DNA from: an uncultured Anaerolineales bacterium
GTDB taxonomy: Bacteria; Chloroflexota; Anaerolineae; Anaerolineales; Villigracilaceae
Assembly (NCBI GenBank): GCA_937928015.1
Contig: CALFXA010000219.1
Location: 1 to 30,231, forward strand
Reading direction: 5' to 3'
DNA: 30,231 nucleotides
The notes under the pieces are model-generated. The model saw only the letters and a program-made list of their open reading frames with translations. It was not told the DNA's origin and made no database searches. How positions within the stretch are numbered: position 1 is the stretch's first letter; every line of letters starts with the position of its first letter. A program made the position numbers and the translations under genes. Positions 15,697 through 25,360 of this stretch are shown piece after piece.

Positions 15697-16707
15697 TCAA
15701 CCTTCCAGCTTGCCCTGCGCGTACAGTTCCTCGAACGGCGCGATGAACTTCTGGATGCCTTCGAGGTCGAGCCACTCGCTGTTGTTGTCGCTCGAATAAT
15801 GGAAGCCTTCGGGCAGAGTCTTGCCCTTGGCCTGCCACGAATAACCAAACCAGGTCGCCTCGGCAGGCTGGACCACGAACATGCGCTCCAGTTCGATGGT
15901 GTGACGGGCCTCGTCCTCGGAGATGAGCGCCTCGTGCAGTTTCTCGCCCGGGCGGATGCCGATGACCTTGATCTCGGCCTGCGGCGCGATGGCACGCGCC
16001 AGGTCCATGACCGTGGTGCTGGGGATCTTGGGGACGAAGACCTCGCCGCCTTCCATCTGCTCGATGCAGTCAATGACGAAACGCACGCCCTGTTCGAGCG
16101 AGAGCCAGAAGCGGGTCATGCGGTCGTCGGTGACGGTGATCTGACCGTTGCCGCGCTGCTTGAGGAACAGCGGCACGACCGAGCCACGCGAACCGACCAC
16201 GTTGCCGTAGCGGACGCACGAGTAGCGGGTGGACGACCCCGCAGCATAAGCGTTGCTCTGGATGGTCAGCTTTTCGGCGGCCAGTTTGGTCGCGCCGTAC
16301 AAGTTGGCGGGGCTGACGGCCTTGTCGGTGCTGATGGTCATGACCTTCTTGACACCCGCATCCAGGGCGGCTTCGAGCACATTGCTGGTACCCATGATAT
16401 TGGTCTTGACGGCTTCCATCGGGTTGTACTCACAGGCGGGCACTTGCTTGAGCGCCGCCGCATGGACGACGATGTCCACGCCGTGCATGGCGCGCAGCAG
16501 GCGCTCGCGGTCGCGAATGTCGCCGATGAAATAGCGCAGGCGCGGATCGTTGTATCCGCCAACCTGCATCTCATGCTGCTTCAACTCGTCGCGGCTGAAG
16601 ATGATGACCTTCTTCGGCTGCTTTTCTTCCAGCAGAATTTTGGTGAATTTCTTGCCGAACGAACCCGTGCCGCCTGTGACGAGCACGACTTGATTTTTCC
16701 AGTCCAT
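15697..16707 (-). CDS. pseB: UDP-N-acetylglucosamine 4,6-dehydratase (inverting), PseB family
   Basis: This 336-residue extended SDR begins MDWKNQVVLVTGGTGSFGKK. The NAD-binding glycines are at 11-17. The catalytic TDK (127-129) and Tyr137-xxx-Lys141 occur in STDKAVSPANLYGATK. RYGNVVGSRGSV, DDRMTRFW and IRPGEKLHE are diagnostic of PseB/FlaA1/CapE-type dehydratases. They convert UDP-GlcNAc to a UDP-4-keto-6-deoxy sugar, mostly with C5 inversion, for pseudaminic acid or L-FucNAc-type pathways. AGGAG six bases before the ATG at 16707 supports the start. It is transcribed with the downstream RmlD-like and NeuB genes. No PseC-type aminotransferase is present in the window, so the pathway branch is uncertain. 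Confidence 0.94.
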   Translation of the reverse strand: MDWKNQVVLVTGGTGSFGKKFTKILLEEKQPKKVIIFSRDELKQHEMQVGGYNDPRLRYFIGDIRDRERLLRAMHGVDIVVHAAALKQVPACEYNPMEAVKTNIMGTSNVLEAALDAGVKKVMTISTDKAVSPANLYGATKLAAEKLTIQSNAYAAGSSTRYSCVRYGNVVGSRGSVVPLFLKQRGNGQITVTDDRMTRFWLSLEQGVRFVIDCIEQMEGGEVFVPKIPSTTVMDLARAIAPQAEIKVIGIRPGEKLHEALISEDEARHTIELERMFVVQPAEATWFGYSWQAKGKTLPEGFHYSSDNNSEWLDLEGIQKFIAPFEELYAQGKLEG

Positions 16708-16716
16708 GAAGTTCTC

Positions 16717-17187
16717 CTAACTGTGTTTACGATGACGTTTCTTTTTGAGATGAAGCAGTGAAGTCAGTTTCTTTTTTGCTTCGAGAGGTGCATGATACCA
16801 GTATCCAAGTGAGTGAAAGAAGAAAAAGCCCATTGCCATACCCGATGCCATTCGTGCGCTATACGGCATGGGCAGAAAATCATCCTGCTGATGCAAAATC
16901 GCGGTGAGCAAAGTCATGGCAACGCAATAGAAGCCTACATAGCCTAAAATGTTGATCCACTTTTTGGGGATCAAACGCCAAAAATTATAATTCGCTTGAA
17001 AGCCTCGGTCATAGGGTGGCAACGCATCAGGATAAATAAAGACACCAGGAAATACAAGCAGTATCGCAGCAGCAAAAAGAATAAGAGCTGAAATCGGATC
17101 ACTTAATTGAAAAAATGTCAGAACATGAATGATGGCGCTGGCTAAAAAACCATAAATACATAAAACCGCCAGAAACAAAGTGAACAT
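16717..17187 (-). CDS. Small integral membrane protein of unknown function
   Basis: This 156-residue protein has about four hydrophobic helices (roughly 3-25, 32-53, 78-98 and 107-128) and a very basic tail (KKKRHRKHS). Histidines lie in or near helices (ASAIIHVLTF and FFFFHSLGYWYH). Its codons look more AT-rich than those of neighbouring genes, as seen by eye. I do not recognise the family. It sits between the PseB and methyltransferase genes with short gaps (9 and 6 bases), so it is cotranscribed and may belong to the glycan machinery. Its start has only a partial ribosome site (GGAAG, 9 bases away). Confidence 0.7.
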   Translation of the reverse strand: MFTLFLAVLCIYGFLASAIIHVLTFFQLSDPISALILFAAAILLVFPGVFIYPDALPPYDRGFQANYNFWRLIPKKWINILGYVGFYCVAMTLLTAILHQQDDFLPMPYSARMASGMAMGFFFFHSLGYWYHAPLEAKKKLTSLLHLKKKRHRKHS

Positions 17188-17193
17188 GGCCGA

Positions 17194-17994
17194 TTACTTC
17201 CGCGCCTCGAACAATCCCGAATCTTTCGTGATGAAGATAGCGCCGTCCTTTGCCAGCATGGCGCGGAACTCGCTTTCGAGTTTCGCCATCTCCTCCGCCG
17301 ACAGATGCTCCGCGCTGATCATCGAGCGGATGTAGTCCAGCAGCGGCGCGACCTCGGTCACCTTGAGGTTGTCCTCGTAACGGTCCACCGTTATGTTAGA
17401 AAAGAACGCGCGCAACTGGTCCCCGCCGTTTTCGAGGGTGAACGGCTGGGTGAACTTTCCCTGACGCGGCTCGATGGAGGCGCGCTTGATCCAGGCGCCC
17501 ATCTCTTTCAGGTGAGTCTCGCCCACGGTCGCGGCCATGAGTTTGCCATCGTCCTTGAGCACGCGGCGGATCTCGGTCAACGCCTGCGGTCGGTCGGGGA
17601 CGTGATAGAGCATGTGGTTGGCAATGACCAGGTCAAAGGTCCAGTCTTCGAAGGGAATCTCCTGCGCGTCGATCTCTTTGAACTTGTAGTTGCGTCCCGT
17701 CACGACCAGATTTCTCCAGGCCGAATCGATCATCCCAGCGGAAAGGTCCGAGAGGGTGATGTCCCAGGCGGCAGGGATGCGCGCCGCATTTTCCTTCCAC
17801 AAGTATCCAGACCCACATCCCAATTCCAGGATTTTGGCATTCGCTGGCAGCACGAGGAGATGGTCAAAGACCCAATTCATCCAGCCATAGGAATTGGTGC
17901 TGAAACGCTGATGGATCATCACCCGCGCATCCAGGTTGGACGAGTCCTTGTATTGGTCGGTCTTGAGATATTGCGGGTCGGTGAAGCGCGACAT
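17194..17994 (-). CDS. Class I SAM-dependent methyltransferase
   Basis: This 266-residue protein has motif I ILELGCGSGYLWKENA, then ITLSDLSAGMID (acidic loop after strand 2), KEIDAQEIPFEDWTFDLVIA and LYHVPDRPQALTEIRRVLKD, which is the classic Methyltransf_11 series. The ATG at 17994 is preferred because the open frame farther upstream runs antisense to the next gene; it lies two bases after the upstream stop, with a partial AGGAAG site. It likely O- or N-methylates a sugar residue of the glycan, but the target is unknown. It forms a pair with the next methyltransferase. Confidence 0.9.
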   Translation of the reverse strand: MSRFTDPQYLKTDQYKDSSNLDARVMIHQRFSTNSYGWMNWVFDHLLVLPANAKILELGCGSGYLWKENAARIPAAWDITLSDLSAGMIDSAWRNLVVTGRNYKFKEIDAQEIPFEDWTFDLVIANHMLYHVPDRPQALTEIRRVLKDDGKLMAATVGETHLKEMGAWIKRASIEPRQGKFTQPFTLENGGDQLRAFFSNITVDRYEDNLKVTEVAPLLDYIRSMISAEHLSAEEMAKLESEFRAMLAKDGAIFITKDSGLFEARK

Positions 17995-17996
17995 GT

Positions 17997-18818
17997 CTAC
18001 TTCCTGATGACGATCAGCGGATACTGTCCATTTTCGCCGAAGAAGCGCGGGAAGCGTTCCTCCAGCCAGAAAATGAAACGCAGCCAGGCCTTTCCGCCCA
18101 GTTGAGGACGGATGAACCAACGCATGAAGCGCGGACTGAGGCTACGCCAAGGGTATATCTTGAAATCGACCACGCCGCCCAGTTCGTTCTTGAGCCAGCG
18201 CGGGGTCATCTTGGCCACGAAGGTGCCCGCCTCGTCGTCTTCGGCCTTCCAGTTTTTCTTCTGCTTGGCCGAGCGACCCGTCAGCGCGCGGGCGATGCCG
18301 ATAAAAGGTTCGGCCATGCGCATCAAGAGCGGATTGTGCCAGCCGTTGATGATGGCTGCGCTCCTGCCCGTCTTGAGCACGCGCGTCAGTTCGAGGTAGG
18401 CGCGCTTGTGTTCGGTCAGCGCCAGGTGGTGGATGGTGTGCATCGAGACCACGCCGTCGAAGGTCTCAGGCTGGAAGGGCAGGTTGGCGATGTCGGCCAC
18501 CACGACCAGGCCTTTGTCGCCGAGACGTTTGCGGGCTTCCTTCAGCGCCGTGATGGAAATATCCGCACAGACGCGGAAGCGGTAGCCTTCGGAGTAGGTC
18601 AGGTACTCGGGCCACTGCACGGGACCCGAACCTGCGTCCAGCAAAAAATCACCCGTCGGCGCGAGGTGACGGTTGACGCGCAAATGGCAATTGTGGATGT
18701 ATTCACGCGAAACAGGCCGCAGGTCCTCGTAACGGGCATTTTGATACAGCCCGTCCCCGACCTGCGACCAGCCGATCTGGTCATAGAATTCGCGTACTTG
18801 TTGTTTTGAATTTTCCAT
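17997..18818 (-). CDS. Class I SAM-dependent methyltransferase (second of a pair)
   Basis: This 273-residue protein has motif I FLLDAGSGPVQWPEYL, then RVCADISITALKEARKRLGD, VADIANLPFQPETFDGVVSM and HHLALTEHKRAYLELTRVLK, a typical SAM fold. The C-terminal half, with NGWHNPLLMRMAEPFIGIAR and many aromatic/basic residues, may bind a lipid-linked or polysaccharide acceptor. The start at 18818 (MENSKQ) is favoured because the upstream frame translates a palindromic repeat. It is followed two bases later by the next methyltransferase. Role: methylation of the glycan is likely, the position unknown. Confidence 0.88.
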   Translation of the reverse strand: MENSKQQVREFYDQIGWSQVGDGLYQNARYEDLRPVSREYIHNCHLRVNRHLAPTGDFLLDAGSGPVQWPEYLTYSEGYRFRVCADISITALKEARKRLGDKGLVVVADIANLPFQPETFDGVVSMHTIHHLALTEHKRAYLELTRVLKTGRSAAIINGWHNPLLMRMAEPFIGIARALTGRSAKQKKNWKAEDDEAGTFVAKMTPRWLKNELGGVVDFKIYPWRSLSPRFMRWFIRPQLGGKAWLRFIFWLEERFPRFFGENGQYPLIVIRK

Positions 18819-18828
18819 ATTTATTCCT

Positions 18829-18857
18829 GTAGGGGCGACCCGTCTGGTCGCCCCTAC
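18829..18857. repeat. GTAGGGGC palindrome, copy 2
   Basis: GTAGGGGCGACC (18829-18840) and GGTCGCCCCTAC (18846-18857) are exact complements around CGTCT. It fills the gap between the KpsS-like gene stop and the methyltransferase start. Confidence 0.88.
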
Positions 18858-18863
18858 CAAAAT

Positions 18864-20474
18864 TTATTTCCAGGTGAACGGTTCACCGACCAGGAAGCCG
18901 AACGTATCCGCGAATTGATTCATACCTTCGTCGCCCAGCACACGTTCGATGGGCCACACGTCGAGGTCGTCCCAGAAGTTCATCAGGCGCCAGGGGAACG
19001 GGCGCGGGTATTCGAAGAAGAAACGGTAGCCGTAATTCCAGGCCGTGGCGGTCTGCTCTTCGGTCAGGCGGTGGCCTTCGAAATCGGCCAGCACCGCCTC
19101 GACTGCGGCGAAGTATTCATCCCATGAATTAGGATCGATGGTGAAACCGCGCTTGCGGTAATGTGTGTTGCCGCAGGCGATGACGGGACGCCCGTTCATG
19201 GCCGTCTCCACGCCGACGGTGGTGGTGTAGACCAGCCCCAGGTCGGCGATCTCGATCAGGTCGTAGGTGTTGATCTTGTCGGTGGCGCCAATGATGTGGA
19301 TGTGGTCGGGCTGACCCGTCAGCGCGTCACGGGCCACCTGTCCCATCGAGCGCGCCTTCGGAACGAGCGTCTCACCGGGGTGGACGCGAATCACCAACTG
19401 GACCTCGGGCCGCTTCTCGAAGAACTGCACCGTGCGCGTCATCCACTCGGACATCGACTCGGCGAAGACGTTGCGGCCCAGCGTCAGGCTGTCGCCGAGG
19501 ACGTTGGCGGCGATCATCACCACGGGGCGACTGTCGAGGCCGAGCATCTGGCGGGTGGTGTCCGCGCCCTGTGACGAAACGTACTGCCACAGTCGCTTGG
19601 ACTTGCCCCAAACGCGCGCGCCGCGGCGAGCATTTTCGAGGTCGGCGAGGCGTTGATACATCTCGTCGGTCATCGGTAGCGAGCAGCGCGCCTTGACCAG
19701 GTAATCGGTCTCCTGCCGCATGATGGACGAATCCTGCGCCAGCCAGATTTGCTCGCGCTGATCGTTGAACTCGTAGGTCATGACCTGAATGCCCAGATAA
19801 CGTGCCACGCGGAAGACGATGCCCATTTCGAGGATCAGTCCGTTCGGGACGAGCACCGCATCGGGTTTGTGGGCCTGCATCCAGTCGAGGGCGGTGCGGG
19901 CGGCAAAGGTATTGCGCTGGATGCGCAGGTCGTAGAGTGCGCGGTCGCCTGCATCATTCATGTCCACTTCTTCGCGCATCAGGGTGTATTGGGCATCCCA
20001 GAGGGAGATCTCTTCGACGTCAGCCTGGAGTTGGCTCGGTAAAACGGAGACAGGCTTGAGGTCAAGCATGGAGACGTGAGCAACGAGAGGCGAGAGCGAA
20101 ACAAGCGCATCTCGCGTATGCAGGGCACGCTGACGCTGGGTCAACTTGTCCATCTGCTTGTGCCACTCGGAGTAAGGTAGGGTCATCAACGTGACCTTGT
20201 GTCCCTGCCCCGCCAGCACGAGCGAGATATAAGCCGACTGTTCGACCCAGTAATGCAGCGTGGCGAAGAACAAAATGTTCTTGCCAGCGCTTCGACTACG
20301 CTCAGCGCGATTCACAAAGGGGATCGTCTTCTCGACCGCGGCAGGCAGGGATTTCTGCAGGCTGTCGAGGTTATAGTGATCCTTGCGGGCGCGATTCTTC
20401 TGGCGCAACGACCAATCGAGTTCGGCGGCCAGCGGAAGTTCACCAAGGAAATTGCGGAGGGAGGTTTTGTTCAT
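18864..20474 (-). CDS. Large GT-B-like capsule/polysaccharide glycosyltransferase (KpsS-like)
   Basis: This 536-residue protein starts at the ATG at 20474 (MNKTSLRNFLGELPL); the longer frame upstream is antisense to wzt and translates a repeat. The body has an N-terminal Rossmann half (NILFFATLHYWVEQSAYISL; ALVSLSPLVAHVSM) and a C-terminal half with QLVIRVHPGETL, DLIEIADLGLVYTTTVGVE and GRPVIACGNTHYRKRG. This matches capsule polysaccharide transferases that bind a nucleotide-sugar or lipid acceptor. An in-frame segment NRAERSRSAG (residues 55-64) is encoded by a short interspersed repeat and may be an acquired loop. Role in chain assembly is inferred. Confidence 0.85.
   Translation of the reverse strand: MNKTSLRNFLGELPLAAELDWSLRQKNRARKDHYNLDSLQKSLPAAVEKTIPFVNRAERSRSAGKNILFFATLHYWVEQSAYISLVLAGQGHKVTLMTLPYSEWHKQMDKLTQRQRALHTRDALVSLSPLVAHVSMLDLKPVSVLPSQLQADVEEISLWDAQYTLMREEVDMNDAGDRALYDLRIQRNTFAARTALDWMQAHKPDAVLVPNGLILEMGIVFRVARYLGIQVMTYEFNDQREQIWLAQDSSIMRQETDYLVKARCSLPMTDEMYQRLADLENARRGARVWGKSKRLWQYVSSQGADTTRQMLGLDSRPVVMIAANVLGDSLTLGRNVFAESMSEWMTRTVQFFEKRPEVQLVIRVHPGETLVPKARSMGQVARDALTGQPDHIHIIGATDKINTYDLIEIADLGLVYTTTVGVETAMNGRPVIACGNTHYRKRGFTIDPNSWDEYFAAVEAVLADFEGHRLTEEQTATAWNYGYRFFFEYPRPFPWRLMNFWDDLDVWPIERVLGDEGMNQFADTFGFLVGEPFTWK
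20286..20308. repeat. Short CTCAGCGC repeat inside a coding sequence
   Basis: AGCGCTTCGACTACGCTCAGC (20286-20306, ending with GC) has terminal GCGCT/AGCGC complements. It resembles TCTCGACACTCCGCTCAGCGCG near 11221-11242 but here lies within a coding frame. Confidence 0.55.
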
Positions 20475-20484
20475 GGGTATCTTT

Positions 20485-20556
20485 CCCTCACCCTGACCCT
20501 CTCCCAAAAGGAGAGGGGACTCCCTTCCCCTGCGGGGGAAGGGTTGGGGATGAGGG
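20485..20556. repeat. CCCTCA...TGAGGG palindromic element
   Basis: CCCTCACCCTGACCCTCTCC and its end GGGGATGAGGG are partly complementary. Inner hairpins are CTCTCC/GGAGAG and CCTTCCCC/GGGGGAAGG. It fills the gap between wzt and the KpsS-like gene, of a kind seen as dispersed repeats in many bacteria. Confidence 0.75.
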
Positions 20557-20562
20557 TATTTC

Positions 20563-21852
<1,290 letters not shown>

Positions 21853-21853
21853 G

Positions 21854-22699
21854 TTAGATCGTATCCGCGAAGGTCTTTTCCATGCTGCGGAAGTAAAACA
21901 GGCCCGAGACGAGGATCACCACCGAGATGAGAGCCGACACCCAGAACGACAAGTCTGGTCCGTTGCCCGAGCCGAGCAGCGCCCAGCGGAACCCGTTGAC
22001 CACCCCCGCCATCGGGTTCAGCGAGTAGACAAGCTGCCACTTGGCCGAAATGACCGAGGCCGAGTACGCCACCGGCGTGGCGAACAGCCAGAACTGCGTC
22101 AGGAACGGCAGGGCCTGGTTCACGTCACGATACTTGACGTTGATGGCCGAGAGCCACAGGGCCACGCCCAGGGCAGTGACCAGCGCCATCAACAGGAGCA
22201 GCGGCAGGGTCCACAGAAGATTCCAGGCGGGTGTCACCTGATAGTAGAGCATCAGGCCGATCAGGATCACGAACGCAATCGCAAAATCCACCAACCCCGA
22301 GAAGACCGAAGCCATCGGCAAGATCAGGCGCGGGAAGTAGATCTTGGTCACCATGTTGTTGTGCGCCACCAGCGAACGACTGCCCTGGTTGAGCGCCGTG
22401 GTGAACAATCCCCACGGCAGCAGAGCAGTGAACGAAAAAACGGGGTATGGGATCCCGTCCGTCGGGAGTTTGGCCACTTTCCCGAACAGGAAGGTGAAGA
22501 CCAGCATAGTCATCACAGGCTGGATCACCGCCCAGGCCATGCCCAACAGGGTCTGTTTATATTTCACCTTCACATCGCGCCAGACCATGAAGAAGACCAG
22601 CTCACGGTAGACCCACAAGTCGCGCAGGTTCAACGCCGCCAGTCCCTTGGATGGCTTGATGTAAATGGTGGTTGGTTCGTGTTTTACGATTTCTGTCAT
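21854..22699 (-). CDS. wzm: ABC-2 type polysaccharide exporter permease Wzm
   Basis: This 281-residue permease has about six hydrophobic helices. Hallmarks are VYRELVFFMVWRDVKVKYKQ, TLLGMAWAVIQPVMTMLVFT, the mid-region RDVNQALPFLTQFWLFATPV and the end YRS-like FYFRSMEKTFADTI. It forms the channel for O-antigen or other polysaccharide export, with Wzt. The ATG at 22699 (MTEIVKHEPTT) follows GGGAAAG. The open frame extends upstream into a TCATTGCGAG repeat and should not be used. It is tightly coupled to wzt (one-base gap). Confidence 0.95.
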   Translation of the reverse strand: MTEIVKHEPTTIYIKPSKGLAALNLRDLWVYRELVFFMVWRDVKVKYKQTLLGMAWAVIQPVMTMLVFTFLFGKVAKLPTDGIPYPVFSFTALLPWGLFTTALNQGSRSLVAHNNMVTKIYFPRLILPMASVFSGLVDFAIAFVILIGLMLYYQVTPAWNLLWTLPLLLLMALVTALGVALWLSAINVKYRDVNQALPFLTQFWLFATPVAYSASVISAKWQLVYSLNPMAGVVNGFRWALLGSGNGPDLSFWVSALISVVILVSGLFYFRSMEKTFADTI

Positions 22700-22710
22700 G
22701 ATTACTTTCC

Positions 22711-22791
22711 CGTCATTGCGAGACGGTACATTTCCGTCGATGCAATCTTCAACATCGGTAAGGAGATTGCTTCGCTTCGCTCGCAATGACG
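22711..22791. repeat. TCATTGCGAG palindromic element, copy 2
   Basis: CGTCATTGCGAG (22711-22722) and CTCGCAATGACG (22780-22791) are terminal complements; inside are GCAATCTTC/GAGATTGC. It belongs to the same family as 8522-8612 and fills the wzm upstream gap. Confidence 0.88.
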
Positions 22792-22795
22792 AAAA

Positions 22796-23767
22796 CTATT
22801 TGATCTTCTCGCGATTTTCTTTGAACCATTCAATCGTGCGGCGCATCCCTTCCTCGAACGGGACCTGCGCGCTCCAGCCGAAGAGTTCCTTCGCGCGGCT
22901 GACGTCGAGTCCGCGGCGGGGTTGGCCGTTGGGCTTGTCGGTCTGCCAGACGATCTTGCCTTCGAAGCCCGTGAGACGGGCGATCATTTCGGTCAGGTCT
23001 TTGATGGAAATCTCGTAGCCCGAGCCCAGGTTGACGGGCAGGTCGCCGTTGTACTTTTCCGCGGCGGTGACGATGCCGTCGGCGGCGTCTTCCACGTACA
23101 GGAATTCGCGCGTGGGCGAACCGTCACCCCAGGCGGGCAATTCGGCGTCGCCATTTTCCTTGGCGGCAATCGCCTTGCGAATCAACGCGGGGATGACGTG
23201 CGAGGTCGCCAGGTTGAAGTTATCACGTGGACCATACAGATTGACAGGCAGCAGGAAGATGGAATTGAAGCCATATTGCTGACGGTAGGCCTGCGCCTGT
23301 ACCAGCATCATCTTCTTGGCCAGGCCGTAGGGAGCATTGGTCTCTTCGGGGTAACCGATCCACAGGTCATCTTCTTTGAACGGGACAGGCGTGAACTTGG
23401 GGTACGCGCAGACCGTGCCGATGGCCACGAACTTGCCCACGCCGTTCTTCCAGGCCTGGTGCATCAGTTCGACGCCCATCATCAAGTTGTCGTAGAAGAA
23501 CTCGGCGGGATGTTCGCGGTTGGCGCCGATGCCGCCCACGTTGGCCGCCAAATGGATGATAACCACGTTCTTCGGGTCGACGCCCTGGAGCGTCTCCGCG
23601 TACATGTGGCGGATGTCGTTGGGATCGACCAGATTATAGTTTTCGATGCGCGGGATGATGATGTCCGTCGCGCCACGTTCCTTGAGTTTGGCGGTCACGA
23701 ACGATCCCAGGAAGCCCGCCCCGCCGGTGACGATGACCCGTTTATTTTTCCAGAAATTCTCTGCCAT
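22796..23767 (-). CDS. fcl: GDP-L-fucose synthase-like SDR epimerase/reductase
   Basis: This 323-residue enzyme begins [20 protein letters not shown]. It has GGAGFLG (15-21), [15 protein letters not shown] and GTVCAYPK (117-124). The catalytic Tyr147-xxx-Lys151 is in APYGLAKK. The acid/base pair known from E. coli Fcl (Cys109 and His179) is preserved as Cys120 and His190 in [11 protein letters not shown]; the serine of the usual GSS is Thr118 here. The family converts GDP-4-keto-6-deoxymannose to GDP-L-fucose, but no Gmd gene is in the window, so a related GDP-sugar is possible. GGAG lies about nine bases before the ATG at 23767. Confidence 0.88.
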   Translation of the reverse strand: MAENFWKNKRVIVTGGAGFLGSFVTAKLKERGATDIIIPRIENYNLVDPNDIRHMYAETLQGVDPKNVVIIHLAANVGGIGANREHPAEFFYDNLMMGVELMHQAWKNGVGKFVAIGTVCAYPKFTPVPFKEDDLWIGYPEETNAPYGLAKKMMLVQAQAYRQQYGFNSIFLLPVNLYGPRDNFNLATSHVIPALIRKAIAAKENGDAELPAWGDGSPTREFLYVEDAADGIVTAAEKYNGDLPVNLGSGYEISIKDLTEMIARLTGFEGKIVWQTDKPNGQPRRGLDVSRAKELFGWSAQVPFEEGMRRTIEWFKENREKIK

Positions 23768-23853
23768 GATTTTTCTCCATTTGAACAAACTTCAGAAGTT
23801 CCAAGAGCCCAATGGCTGGGTTTCGCCAAACCAAGCTTCCAAAGTCAGTAAGT

Positions 23854-24864
23854 TTATTGCACAATGAACTGCGCGTTGCGATATTTCTCATCCATCGGGT
23901 TGCGGATCAGGCCCGTCTTGAGCGCGTTCAACACTTCGCGGATGCCATGATCCACATCCAGGGTGGTCCCGAAACCAAGCTCGCGCTTGATCTTGCCGAA
24001 GGAAACGGTAATGTCACGCATATCGCCGCCGAAGGTTAGGTCCTTATACTCGACCGTCGTCTCGGGCATGCGCTTCAACACCAGGGCCACGATCTGATCC
24101 TTGGTGTAGTTACCCGCGTCGGTGCCGAGGTTGTAGACCTGCCCGCGGACCCTGGCCTCGTTGGCGGTCAGGCCCAGGACGATTCCGCGCACCACGTCGT
24201 AGACATGCACGAACGAGCGCGAGTATCCGCGCTGGTAGATGATCAACTCACGCTTGGTGAAGGCTTCCAGCACGAACTGGTTGACGATCAGGTCGAAGCG
24301 TGTGCGCGGCGAGATGCCGTACAGCGTCGCAAAGCGGAACAGCAGTGGCGCACAGGCCGCGTCCTTCTGCGAGAGCAGGTATTCCTCCGAGGCGATCTTC
24401 GTCTCGGCATAGAGCGATTGCGGATTCAACGGCGACTCTTCGGTCACCGACTGTCCGTCGGGCGAGAGGCCGTAATTGCTGTAGGTGGATGAAAAGACGA
24501 AACGCCCGACGCCCAGGCTGGATGCCTGCTCGAAGAGCAGTTTCGTGGCCTCGACATTGTAGCGCCAGGCCACCTGTCTGCCCACCGCCTGACAGGCGGG
24601 GAATCCCACGATGCCCGCCAGATGGACGACCGCCTCGGGTTTGGGCCAATCCCCTTTGACGGCTTCGCGCAGGGCGCGCGGCTCGGTCACGTCGGCTTTG
24701 ACGAAATGGAAATTGGGGTGATGCAGGAAGGGGGTCAGCGACTCGCCGCCGAAGAGCAACGTGTCCACCACGGTGACGCGGAAGTTTTGGCGCAGCAATT
24801 CCGAGGTCAGGAGCGAACCGATGTAGCCCGCCCCGCCCGTGATCAGCACGTGTCGGTCGGTCAT
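23854..24864 (-). CDS. NAD-dependent sugar-nucleotide epimerase/dehydratase
   Basis: This 336-residue extended SDR has the coenzyme motif GGAGYIG (10-16), HLAGIVGFPACQ, FSSTYSNYG (124-132) and the catalytic Tyr152-xxx-Lys156 in LYAETK. GYSRSFVHVYDV and YNLGTDAGNYTK follow in order. It is in the same broad group as UDP-glucose 4-epimerases and GDP-mannose 4,6-dehydratase relatives; the substrate is not readable. The start at 24864 has an ideal GGAGG seven bases upstream and overlaps the regulator's stop by four bases (ATGA), so it is coupled to that gene and is the first structural gene of the operon. Confidence 0.88.
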   Translation of the reverse strand: MTDRHVLITGGAGYIGSLLTSELLRQNFRVTVVDTLLFGGESLTPFLHHPNFHFVKADVTEPRALREAVKGDWPKPEAVVHLAGIVGFPACQAVGRQVAWRYNVEATKLLFEQASSLGVGRFVFSSTYSNYGLSPDGQSVTEESPLNPQSLYAETKIASEEYLLSQKDAACAPLLFRFATLYGISPRTRFDLIVNQFVLEAFTKRELIIYQRGYSRSFVHVYDVVRGIVLGLTANEARVRGQVYNLGTDAGNYTKDQIVALVLKRMPETTVEYKDLTFGGDMRDITVSFGKIKRELGFGTTLDVDHGIREVLNALKTGLIRNPMDEKYRNAQFIVQ

Positions 24865-25334
24865 GGTGTATCCTCCAGCAACTGGATCCTGAACCCGTCC
24901 ACCTTCAGACACGGGGCGGATTCATCCGTCACCACACTGATGCCCTCTTCGAGGCAGGTCAGGCGGCAGATGTCGGCCACGTCGCCCTCGCCCACGATGC
25001 GGACGCGCTCATAACCGTCGCGGCGTAGATCCGCCAAGCGTTCCTTCACACGCTGACGGGTCTTGCGGTACAGCGAAAAGGAAGTCTCCACATAGTTGAC
25101 CGCCAGACGGGCACGCAGGGCAATGCCTTCAGGCGTGATGATGTAACGCAATTTCTTGCGTTCGGCGCGCGAAACCTTGACCGCTCCCTTGGCGACTAGG
25201 CGCTTTAAATGCCAATTGACCGTGCCGACCGCCACGCCCAGTTGATGGGCCAGCGTGGATTGGTTGACATCGGGGTCCGACTCGATTTGCTCAAGCAGAG
25301 TCAATTCACGAAATTCGTCGTTTGCATGTTCCAT
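24861..25334 (-). CDS. MarR-like winged-helix regulator of EPS operon type
   Basis: This 157-residue protein has an N-terminal winged helix (about 10-72): LLEQIESDPDVNQSTLAHQL, then GVAVGTVNWHLKRLVAKG as recognition helix and KKLRYIITPEG as wing. This resembles the family described as EPS-associated MarR-type regulators. The remaining 80 residues (ERVRIVGEGDVADICRLTCL and VVTDESAPCLKVDGFR) form an extra domain of unknown ligand. It is the first gene of the leftward polysaccharide operon, overlaps the next start by four bases, and sits under a strong promoter whose -10 overlaps a palindrome. The simplest model is autoregulation plus control of the operon. The mRNA leader would be only about 15-20 bases without a ribosome site. 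Confidence 0.85.
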   Translation of the reverse strand: MEHANDEFRELTLLEQIESDPDVNQSTLAHQLGVAVGTVNWHLKRLVAKGAVKVSRAERKKLRYIITPEGIALRARLAVNYVETSFSLYRKTRQRVKERLADLRRDGYERVRIVGEGDVADICRLTCLEEGISVVTDESAPCLKVDGFRIQLLEDTP

Positions 25335-25360
25335 AATTCAAAATTCAGTCGCTGAATTAT
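25333..25360. promoter_or_regulatory. Candidate operator palindrome at the operon promoter
   Basis: AATTCAG (25342-25348), TCG, CTGAATT (25352-25358) form a perfect inverted repeat. An outer pair ATAATTC (25333-25339) and GAATTAT (25354-25360) shares its right side. It lies between the -10 and the regulator's start codon. Likely bound by a dimeric winged-helix protein such as the adjacent regulator; inferred. Confidence 0.6.

Noticed and set aside
14995..16761. Plus-strand open frame of 588 codons
   Set aside because: It runs antisense across both the RmlD-like and pseB genes, which carry intact catalytic motifs. No promoter or ribosome site supports it.
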